DNA from: Bryobacterales bacterium
GTDB lineage: Bacteria > Acidobacteriota > Terriglobia > Bryobacterales > Bryobacteraceae
Direction: 5' to 3'
Length of the DNA: 57,921 bases
NCBI GenBank assembly: GCA_020851555.1
Contig: JADZCM010000016.1
Location: forward strand, 1-57,921
The translations under genes were made by a program, and so were the position numbers. Below the pieces are notes generated by a model, which was given only the letters and a program-made list of their open reading frames with translations, did not search any database and was not told where the DNA came from. This document shows positions 51,312-57,921 of the stretch, in pieces (position 1 is the stretch's first letter; every line of letters begins with the position of its first letter).

Positions 51312-53169
51312 GAACCTCTACTGTACACTGGATGTAGTGGAAGAGGAGGTCCTCGGCAAAGCCTATGACGCGCGCCTGATGCGGCGGCTGCTGGCTTACC
51401 TCCGACCGTACAAGCCGGTCGTTCTGTTCTCCCTGCTGTTCCTGCTTCTCAATTCCATCTTCGAAGTGCTGGGCCCGCTTTTGACCAAGGTGGCGGTGGA
51501 TAAGTACCTGGCCCCGGCGCCGGGCAGTACGGCGGGAATCCTGGACCCCTACCTGTCCTCGGACCCCTGGCGGGGCCTCGCGCAACTCTCTGGGATGTAC
51601 CTCTGCGTGCTCGCCGCCGGCCTGGCCACCGGCTTCCTGCAGACGTACGCCATGCAGTGGACCGGCCAGCACGCCATGTTCGACCTGCGCCGGCAACTGA
51701 TGACTCACCTCCAAAAGCTGGACATCTCCTTCTACGATCACAATCCCGTGGGCCGCCTGGTCACCCGGGTCACGACCGACGTGGACGCGCTGAACGAGTT
51801 GTTCGCATCCGGCCTGGTCACCATCCTGGGCGACCTGCTGATGTTGAGCTTCGTGGTGGCGGCCATGCTGCGGCTGAACCTGGGCCTGACGCTGCTGCTC
51901 CTCGCGGTGACGCCGGTGGTGGTGGGCGTCACGATCCTGTTCCGCCGCAGCGCGATGGCGGGTTACCGCCGGATCCGCCTGGCGGTCGCCCGGATCAACT
52001 CCTACCTTCAGGAGCATGTTAACGGAATCCTCGTCGTGCAACTGTTCAACCGCGAGCGGAAGAGCCGCGAGGAGTTCGACCGGATCAACCGGGACCACCT
52101 GCTGGCCTACAAGGAGACGATCTTCGCCTACGCCTGGTTCTACCCGGTGGTGGAGTTCCTGGGGATGCTGGCGCTGGCTCTGCTGCTGGCCTACTCCGGC
52201 TTCCGGGTGGAGAGGGGAGAACTGACGCTGGGCGTGCTGGTGGCGTTCTTCCAGTACGGCATGCGCTTCTTCCGGCCGATCATGGACCTGAGCGAGAAGT
52301 ACAACCTGCTACAGTCGGCGATGGCCGCCTCCGAACGGATCTTCAAATTGTTGGACACACCCGCCGGCATCACCGCGCCTCCCCGTCCGCGCAGCCTGCC
52401 GGACAGAGCGGCCAGGATCGAGTTCGACGGCGTCTGGTTCGCCTATAAGGGCGAGGAATGGGTTCTGCGGGACGTGAGCTTCACCGTCGAACCGGGGGAG
52501 ACCGTGGCCGTGGTGGGCCACACCGGGGCGGGGAAGACCACGCTGATGAACCTTCTGCTGCGCTTTTACGACGTGCAGCGCGGGAGCATCCGCGTGGACG
52601 GCGCCGACATACGCGGCCTGGAGCCGCGCGAACTGCGGCGTCACTTCGGCTTCGTCCTCCAGGACCCGTACCTGTTCACCGGCAATATCGGCGACAACAT
52701 CCGTCTCGGCTCCTCCCACATCTCCCACGAAGACCTGGAGGCCGCCGCCGGGCAGGTGAACCTGCTGGACTTCGTGCAGTCCCTGCCCAACGGCTTCACC
52801 GAGCCGGTGCGGGAGCGGGGAACGGGCCTGTCCACCGGCCAGAAGCAGTTGATCAGTTTTGCCCGCGCCCTGGCGCATAGTCCGCGACACCTGATTCTGG
52901 ACGAGGCCACCTCCAGCGTGGACACCGAGACCGAGTTGCGCGTGCGCGATGCGGTGGCCCGCATGGTGGAGGGACGCACCTCCATCGTCATCGCGCACCG
53001 GCTGTCCACGATCCAGCGCGCGGACCGGATTCTGGTCATGCACAAGGGACGCCTGCGTGAATCCGGGACGCACAAGGAACTGCTGGCCGTGAAGGGCATC
53101 TACTGGAAGCTCTACCAGCTCCAGTACCAGGACCAGGAAAACGGCGCGCGCGTGGAGGCGCGGCCCTGA
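51310..53169 (+). CDS. ABC exporter, half-size transmembrane plus ATPase
   Basis: A 619-residue MsbA-like half transporter. Six membrane segments lie in the first 340 residues (VVLFSLLFLLLNSIFEVLGP, LGMLALALLLAYSGF). The C-terminal ATPase shows Walker A VVGHTGAGKTTLMN, a signature of the form LSTGQKQLISFARAL and Walker B HLILDEATSSVD. It exports a lipid, drug or glycan; the substrate is not readable. The start at ATG 51310 shares CATG with the truB start; later in-frame starts (GTG in the D-V-V-E region, ATG 51379) are possible. Confidence 0.9.
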   Translation: MNLYCTLDVVEEEVLGKAYDARLMRRLLAYLRPYKPVVLFSLLFLLLNSIFEVLGPLLTKVAVDKYLAPAPGSTAGILDPYLSSDPWRGLAQLSGMYLCVLAAGLATGFLQTYAMQWTGQHAMFDLRRQLMTHLQKLDISFYDHNPVGRLVTRVTTDVDALNELFASGLVTILGDLLMLSFVVAAMLRLNLGLTLLLLAVTPVVVGVTILFRRSAMAGYRRIRLAVARINSYLQEHVNGILVVQLFNRERKSREEFDRINRDHLLAYKETIFAYAWFYPVVEFLGMLALALLLAYSGFRVERGELTLGVLVAFFQYGMRFFRPIMDLSEKYNLLQSAMAASERIFKLLDTPAGITAPPRPRSLPDRAARIEFDGVWFAYKGEEWVLRDVSFTVEPGETVAVVGHTGAGKTTLMNLLLRFYDVQRGSIRVDGADIRGLEPRELRRHFGFVLQDPYLFTGNIGDNIRLGSSHISHEDLEAAAGQVNLLDFVQSLPNGFTEPVRERGTGLSTGQKQLISFARALAHSPRHLILDEATSSVDTETELRVRDAVARMVEGRTSIVIAHRLSTIQRADRILVMHKGRLRESGTHKELLAVKGIYWKLYQLQYQDQENGARVEARP

Positions 53170-53248
53170 AGAAGCTCGCGCCCTCCCGTTCTCAACGGGC
53201 TCCGAAATCCGGTATACTGCCGGGTGTTGCTGAAAGGTGGCATACCCG

Positions 53249-53497
53249 GTGTCTGACTTCCGTTTGGGCGACGAGATCGACGACTACTGCGTGAAGTGCC
53301 GTCGCATTACCAACCACTCCATCGTATCCCTGCTGGATGCCGTCCCCGCCAAGGTGCGCTGCCGCACCTGCTACAACGATCACGACTACCGGCACGAGAA
53401 GGCTCCGCCCTCGAAAAAGGATCTGAAGAAGGAACAGTTGTTCAAGGAAGTACTCTCCTCCATGGATCCGAAAGCGGGCAAGCCCGAAAAGGAGTGA
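53249..53497 (+). CDS. Small zinc-ribbon protein
   Basis: An 82-residue protein with two C-x2-C pairs (DYCVKCRRITNH, then VRCRTCYNDHDYRHEK), a zinc-ribbon arrangement, and a Lys-rich tail. GTG 53249 was chosen because AAAGGTGG sits eight bases before it; an earlier GTG at 53237 is possible. A TATACT -10 (53213-53218) precedes it. Function is unknown; the fold suits RNA or protein binding. Confidence 0.75.
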   Translation: MSDFRLGDEIDDYCVKCRRITNHSIVSLLDAVPAKVRCRTCYNDHDYRHEKAPPSKKDLKKEQLFKEVLSSMDPKAGKPEKE

Positions 53498-53500
53498 GCC

Positions 53501-55747
53501 TCAGCCTCTTCTGAGTTCGTCCCGGAGGTCCTTAAGCGCCTCCTCGCGTTCCGGCCCGGAGAGGTCCTTTTCCAGCCGGCGAAGGGCCGTGCCCACCACG
53601 TCGCGGTGGTGGAGGCGCGAGCCGAAACCCTCCTGGCTGGTGAGCCGCAGCCAGAGATCGTGCAACCGGTCGAGATCCTCGGGCCACAGACGCGGGGGGT
53701 GCGGGCCCAGGTTGACGTAGACCGATGGACGGTCGGTGCTGGTCACCTCCAGCGAGAAGGGGTGGCGGGGCTCCGGAAGGCGCTCCCAGGCCAGTCCGAT
53801 ACGCCGCGCCAGTTCCTCCGAAGCCATTCTCGGCGAGACGCCCGAGACCAGCCGCGAGGCCTTCAAGCGGGCCGCGGTCTGCACCATGGCGTCGAACGGA
53901 TTCACCGCCGGCACAACCATCAGTTCGACCGTCTTGCCCTCCTTCTCGGCGACGGTGACGACCTGGGTGAACAGTTCCCTCTCGTAATCGCTGAAGATCT
54001 GGCGCTCCGACAGGCCGTATTCGCCGGCGCCCGCCGTGATCGGCCGGACGGTCATCACCACGATATCGTGGCGGCGCAGGTTGGTTTTCTCCAGGACCCT
54101 CTTGAAGTGCGCCATCCGGTTGTAGTCCCGCACCGCCACCAGAACGCAACCGGGGCGCGCGTGAACCGTGTCCGCCGACACCTGGGGCTGCATCACCAGG
54201 TTGAACTCCTCCAGCCCCTTGGCCTTGAGAGCGTGCTTTCGCGCGTTGATCCGCTCCGAAACAAAGAAGACCGCAAAGAGCACGATCGTGAAGAGGACGC
54301 CGTAGATCGTGGCGATACGCTTGGAAAAGAGGTTCGCCACCGCCACCAGGAATAGCACCAGCACCGTGACGGCCAGTCCGACCGGCCATTCGCGGCCTCC
54401 TATCCTGGGGTTGAAGGGAAACTTGTATTCCTGGTCGTGCCGCTGGTAACGGAGAGCTAGCACCCCGATGCCCTTCATGAAAAAACTCCACACCACGCCG
54501 AAAGCATAGGCTTCGCCGAGCAGATACACGTCGCCGCGGCTGGCGACGATGGTGATCAGTTGAAGCAGGGTGATGAGGCCGATCAGCCGGTAGGTGGTGC
54601 CGAAGCGGCGGTGGGGCTTGCGGAACCAGTCGACCAGGACTCCATCCTCCGCCACGCGGTTCAGCACGCCGTTGGCCCCGATGATGGCGGTGTTGACCGC
54701 GCCCGAAAGGATCAGAGCGCCTACGATCACCACAAAGACGTGGAAGCCCAGGCGCATCAGATAAGGCCCGGCCAGATTCATCGCCAGGCCGCCGATCAGG
54801 TTGTCGACATAGTTCTTGCGCACCTCGTCCGGGATGATCATCACCGCGAACATGGTGACCACCCCCGTGGAGCAGACCGCATAGGTGCAGACGATATTGG
54901 CCGTGATCCTCAGATTCTTGAGCTTGGGAGAGGCGATCTCACGGTAGACCTGAGCCAGCGTCTCAAAGCCGCTCATGGCCAGGAGCGAGTGGCCGAAGGC
55001 GATCATCAGCGCCACCAGCGGGATCTCCGGCCAGTGTGTCCCCTCGAACCACCCCAGGGATTCGCTGGTGAAACGGAGATTGGACGGCTCCGGAAGAGGC
55101 GGAAGCTGAACCTTGTCCTTGAACAACAGCGTGATCGGGCACCAGATGAGCAGCGCGACCACCATCACCGTGGTCACCTGAAGGATGCGTAGAGCCTTGC
55201 CGCTCGATTCGTGTATGCCCTTCACGTTGCTCCACCAGAAATAGACCGTCACCACCACACCGAATGCCGCGGCGAAGAGGTAGGGGTTGAGCTGGAAGTC
55301 CTGGTGCAGCAGTTCGCTGATCTCGTTGATCAGCCGTCCCAGATAGTGCCCGGCGGTCACCGAACTGATGGGACCCGTCAGGATGTAGTCGAAGACCAGC
55401 GCCGAAACCGAGAGCTTGGCCATGAAAGGCCCCATGCTGTCGCGGACCACCACGTAAACGCCGCCGCGCACGAACATGCTGCAACTCTCCAGGTAGATGG
55501 AGCGGACCGCGAAGCCGAACAGCATCACCCCCAGCACGAACCAGGGGGCCGCGGGGCCGACTGCCTGCTCGGCGATGCCGCCGGCATAAAAAGAGGACGA
55601 GGCCAGGTCGCTGAGAACGATGGCGGCCCCCCGCCAGAACGAGATGAAGGAAAGGGCCACCGTTGTGGCGACTACGATTCTGGCGGTCTGCGCCGGCTGG
55701 CCGGCTTCGGAGGACATGGCGGCCTGTCTGGAAGGCTCCAATCGCAT
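53501..55747 (-). CDS. APC-superfamily permease with long C-terminal cytoplasmic domain
   Basis: A 748-residue protein. Residues 20-500 form about 12 membrane segments of an amino-acid/polyamine/cation permease (VALSFISFWRGAAIVLSDLA, WFVLGVMLFGFAVRSIYLE, GFETLAQVYREI, LITLLQLITIVAS). The last 230-250 residues are soluble and resemble one or two universal-stress-type Rossmann units (CVLVAVRDYNRMAHFKRVLE, VELMVVPAVNPFDAMVQTAA). Such fusions occur in bacterial amino-acid and K+ permeases; the substrate is unknown. An alternative start is ATG 55717. It is divergent from the CCA-type gene, 11 bases apart. Confidence 0.85.
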   Translation of the reverse strand: MRLEPSRQAAMSSEAGQPAQTARIVVATTVALSFISFWRGAAIVLSDLASSSFYAGGIAEQAVGPAAPWFVLGVMLFGFAVRSIYLESCSMFVRGGVYVVVRDSMGPFMAKLSVSALVFDYILTGPISSVTAGHYLGRLINEISELLHQDFQLNPYLFAAAFGVVVTVYFWWSNVKGIHESSGKALRILQVTTVMVVALLIWCPITLLFKDKVQLPPLPEPSNLRFTSESLGWFEGTHWPEIPLVALMIAFGHSLLAMSGFETLAQVYREIASPKLKNLRITANIVCTYAVCSTGVVTMFAVMIIPDEVRKNYVDNLIGGLAMNLAGPYLMRLGFHVFVVIVGALILSGAVNTAIIGANGVLNRVAEDGVLVDWFRKPHRRFGTTYRLIGLITLLQLITIVASRGDVYLLGEAYAFGVVWSFFMKGIGVLALRYQRHDQEYKFPFNPRIGGREWPVGLAVTVLVLFLVAVANLFSKRIATIYGVLFTIVLFAVFFVSERINARKHALKAKGLEEFNLVMQPQVSADTVHARPGCVLVAVRDYNRMAHFKRVLEKTNLRRHDIVVMTVRPITAGAGEYGLSERQIFSDYERELFTQVVTVAEKEGKTVELMVVPAVNPFDAMVQTAARLKASRLVSGVSPRMASEELARRIGLAWERLPEPRHPFSLEVTSTDRPSVYVNLGPHPPRLWPEDLDRLHDLWLRLTSQEGFGSRLHHRDVVGTALRRLEKDLSGPEREEALKDLRDELRRG

Positions 55748-55758
55748 ATTCTACGATC

Positions 55759-57090
55759 ATGGACCGATCCGGCACCACCGGGGCGGAACTGGCGCGCTCC
55801 GTTGTGAGGTCCCTCCGTGCGCATGGACGCCAGGCTTACCTGGTCGGCGGCTGCGTGCGCGACATCCTGCTGGGGCGCCGGCCCAAGGACTTCGACGTGG
55901 CCACCGACGCCCGGCCGGAGCAGATCCTCGGACTCTTTCCGGACGCCCGGCAGGCAGGCGCTCATTTCGGCGTGATGCTGGTCCGCCGGGAGGGAGCCGA
56001 GGTGGAAGTAGCCACGTTCCGCAGCGAACAGGCCTACAGCGACGGCCGTCATCCCGGGCAGGTGGCGTTCGAGTCCGGCCCGCGGCAGGACGCCATGCGC
56101 CGCGACTTCACCATCAATGCTCTGTACCTTGATCCGGACAGCGGAGAGGTCCTCGACTTCACGGGCGGGCGCGCCGACCTGGAAGCGGGCGTAATCCGGG
56201 CCATCGGCAGCCCCGGACAACGGTTCGCCGAGGATCACCTGCGCATGCTCAGGGCGGTGCGCCTGGCCGCGTCGCTGGACTTCGCCATCGCCCCTGAGAC
56301 CATGCGCGCGATCCGGACCCTGGCGCCGTCGATCCGCCTGATATCGGCGGAACGTTCGCGGGAGGAGATCGTTCGCATACTGACCGGAAGGAGCCCGCGC
56401 CGCGGGACGGAGCTGCTCGACGAGTCGGGGTTGCTGGTGGAGTTGATGCCGGAGGTGGCGTCGATGAAAGGCGTCGAGCAGCCCTCTCAGTTCCACCCGG
56501 AAGGCGACGTGTGGGTTCACACGCTGCTCATGCTCGGACTGCTTCAGCAGCCCACCGTCACTCTCGCCATGGGGGCGCTGCTGCACGACGTGGGCAAGCC
56601 CCTCACCTACCGGGTGCAGGAGCGCATCCGCTTCGACGGCCACGCGGAGCTCGGCGCGAAAATGGCCGCCGGCATCATGGGCCGGCTGCGCTTCTCCAAC
56701 GAGGAGATCAGAACCGTTACTGCCCTGGTAGCGGACCACCTGCGCTTCAAGGACGTCAAGCAGATGCGGGAGAGCACGCTCCGCCGCTTCCTGCGGCAGC
56801 CGTATTTCGAGGAACTGCTGGAGTTGCACCGCCTCGACTGCGTGGCGAGCCACGGCCTGCTCGACAACTACGAGTTCGTGCGGGCGAAGCGCGCCGAGTT
56901 GCCCGCCGCGCGTCTCCGGCCGCCGCGTCTGCTGACCGGCCACGACCTCATACGCGCCGGCTACACCCCCGGACCCGGCTTCGCGGAGATGCTCCGGGCC
57001 GTAGAGGACGCACAGTTGGAATCCAGGGTGGCGACACCGGACGACGCCATGCGGCTGGTGCGGGAGACGTTCGGCCCGCCCGTCGAATAA
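55759..57090 (+). CDS. tRNA nucleotidyltransferase / poly(A) polymerase family with HD domain
   Basis: A 443-residue class II nucleotidyltransferase. AYLVGGCVRDILLGRRPKDF with the metal DVATDA follows the start closely. RRDFTINALYLDP, FAEDHLRMLRAVRLAA and the RNA-binding helices come next, then an HD domain (ALLHDVGKPLTYRVQ, GHAELGAKMA). The HD domain and length fit the bacterial CCA-adding enzymes; activity (CCA or A-adding) cannot be told apart by reading. It would complete or repair tRNA 3' ends. Confidence 0.88.
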   Translation: MDRSGTTGAELARSVVRSLRAHGRQAYLVGGCVRDILLGRRPKDFDVATDARPEQILGLFPDARQAGAHFGVMLVRREGAEVEVATFRSEQAYSDGRHPGQVAFESGPRQDAMRRDFTINALYLDPDSGEVLDFTGGRADLEAGVIRAIGSPGQRFAEDHLRMLRAVRLAASLDFAIAPETMRAIRTLAPSIRLISAERSREEIVRILTGRSPRRGTELLDESGLLVELMPEVASMKGVEQPSQFHPEGDVWVHTLLMLGLLQQPTVTLAMGALLHDVGKPLTYRVQERIRFDGHAELGAKMAAGIMGRLRFSNEEIRTVTALVADHLRFKDVKQMRESTLRRFLRQPYFEELLELHRLDCVASHGLLDNYEFVRAKRAELPAARLRPPRLLTGHDLIRAGYTPGPGFAEMLRAVEDAQLESRVATPDDAMRLVRETFGPPVE

Positions 57091-57109
57091 GGCTGCCGCC
57101 GGCGCGCCC

Positions 57110-57247
57110 TCACACGGGCCGGTAGCTGAAGACCATGTAAAGCACTACCACCAGAAGCGCCAGAATGGCGGAGGCCGCCACGAACTCCAGCACGATGGCT
57201 TTCCGGTCGCCGGAACCGCCGCTGTTCCCTCTCCCGGCATCCTGCAT
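57110..57247 (-). CDS. 45-residue single-span membrane peptide
   Basis: From ATG 57245-57247 to TGA 57110-57112. The sequence starts MQDAGRGNSGGSGDRKAI and continues with one membrane segment (VAASAILALLVVVLYMVFSY). A strong GGGAGGG lies seven bases before the ATG, which supports translation. Ser/Gly-rich N-terminus, Arg-Pro tail. No family is recognised; small one-span proteins often modulate a membrane partner. Confidence 0.6.
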   Translation of the reverse strand: MQDAGRGNSGGSGDRKAIVLEFVAASAILALLVVVLYMVFSYRPV

Positions 57248-57349
57248 CGGGCATCCCTCCCGAACCGCTCTTCGCTTGGATTCTAGCCTTAGGCGCCCAG
57301 GCTGTCAAGCAGGGGGGACGAGCTGACGAGCTGCAAACGGAACATGGAG

Positions 57350-57425
57350 TGGTGCCGGCGGCTGGACTCGAACCAGCGGCCTAGGGATTATGAGACCCTC
57401 GCTCTAGCCTCTGAGCTACGCCGGC
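57350..57425 (-). tRNA. tRNA-Met (CAT anticodon), CCA encoded
   Basis: Acceptor GCCGGCG pairs with CGCCGGC, followed by A and CCA. The anticodon loop CTCATAA gives CAT, and the T arm CTGGTTCGAGTCCAG is canonical. It has elongator-type features; a lysidine-modified tRNA-Ile(CAT) cannot be excluded from the anticodon alone. Confidence 0.9.
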
Positions 57426-57765
57426 CTGTGGCTCCACTATCGAGCGTAAAGAAAGCTGTTCGCTTCTGTCAACGCGCCTTCGCTCCCGGACCTTGCTTGG
57501 CAAGCGGCGGGGCGGCCTGACACGGGTTGAGCCGCAGCGCAGAGGGCGCCTCAGCCGGCAGCAGCATGAACTTTCTCCTGGTTGACAAGGAAGGATTAAC
57601 AACGTCGCAGGTGCGGTAAATTGACAAACTATAACCTTAAGCGTTATACATTATCTACGGTCTTCATGTCTCGCAGCGCTGGCTTCTGCGTGAAAAGCGG
57701 CAGACGTCAGCAATACGCATCGGGCCGAAGTGCAGCTTTCGGAAGTCCAGGAAAGGAGGTAGTAC
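57426..57765 (+). promoter_or_regulatory. Control region of the TonB-receptor-like gene
   Basis: The 340-base gap holds a housekeeping-type promoter, TTGACA (57621-57626), 18 bases, TATACA (57645-57650), with a leader of about 110 bases. A second TTGACA (57582-57587) has no good -10. A near-perfect ribosome site GAAAGGAGGT (57751-57760) precedes the ATG. No gene or riboswitch fold is recognised in the rest. Confidence 0.6.
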
Positions 57766-57921
57766 ATGCATAGATTCCGTTGTAGCAGCAAGCTCTTAGC
57801 CATGCTGTTGCTCTTCGCTCTGTCCGGTTGGGGGCAGATCGACAACGGCAACATCACCGGCCGCGTCACGGACTCCACCGGAGCGGTCATCGCCGGCGCC
57901 CAGGTCACCGTGGTCCAGACC
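57766..57921 (+). CDS. TonB-receptor-like protein, 5' part only
   Basis: The start is at ATG 57766 with an ideal ribosome site; the frame runs off the window edge after 52 codons. A signal peptide (KLLAMLLLFALSGWGQ) is followed by GNITGRVTDSTGAVIAGAQV, the carboxypeptidase-regulatory-like domain that begins the very large TonB-dependent outer-membrane proteins of Acidobacteriota. The rest cannot be seen, so receptor function is inferred from this start. Confidence 0.75.
   Translation, partial: MHRFRCSSKLLAMLLLFALSGWGQIDNGNITGRVTDSTGAVIAGAQVTVVQT

Noticed and set aside
57582..57610. Second TTGACA before the TonB-receptor-like gene
   Set aside because: No acceptable -10 lies at 16-18 bases, so only the promoter at 57621-57650 was kept.

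Overview
The window looks like a chromosomal segment of an Acidobacteriota bacterium of the Solibacter/Bryobacter type. The reasons are the high GC content, a secreted NHL-repeat protein ending in a Solibacter-type C-terminal domain (TIGR03437-like), the futalosine menaquinone genes, a TonB-receptor-like start with a carboxypeptidase-regulatory domain at the right edge, and many secreted proteins without known function. The taxonomic call is an inference from gene content; there is no rRNA here.

Layout. 1-3073: a large secreted NHL protein, cut by the window edge. 3267-6798: mqnA, mqnC and an orphan Eco57I-like DNA methyltransferase, all overlapping. 6834-13619: a glycosyltransferase, an M19 dipeptidase, a divergent tandem pair of paralogues of an unrecognised family, and a secreted protein. 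13657-19849: a Cus/Czc-type heavy-metal efflux operon (small Cys/His-rich protein, TolC-like, CusB-like with a metal-binding domain, CusA-like). 20090-23664: gpmA, eno and glgC in one orientation with rpsU divergent. 23836-34842: an exopolysaccharide segment (O-antigen ligase/polymerase, glycosyltransferase, heparinase II/III-like protein, an asparagine-synthase-like protein lacking its catalytic Cys2, a GDP-mannose/UDP-glucose dehydrogenase and an alginate-export-like barrel) interrupted by fliW-csrA and tRNA-Gln. 35038-37839: a LuxR regulator, a CpaE/MinD-like ATPase and a FliA/WhiG sigma factor. 38220-41681: an Mla-type lipid transport operon fused by overlap to a YdjC/HpnK-like deacetylase. 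41724-46416: a Cys-rich protein, dGTPase, TPR membrane protein, a NarL-type regulator, a STAS/RsbW pair and a Nudix hydrolase. 46413-57090: mutS2, two secreted proteins, truB, an ABC exporter, a zinc-ribbon protein, an APC permease and a CCA-adding-type enzyme. 57110-57921: a 45-residue membrane peptide, tRNA-Met(CAT) and the start of a TonB-receptor-like gene.

The most notable observations are two matching sigma-28-like promoter elements. One lies in front of the sigma factor gene and the other, almost leaderless, in front of a small unknown gene next to fliW-csrA. Others are an MlaF-type ATPase whose Walker B glutamate is serine, beside an MCE protein with five exact 34-residue repeats; the Ser2 asparagine-synthase homologue; and the tandem unknown paralogues beside the dipeptidase. 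Functions are assigned from reading motifs only; no searches were run.
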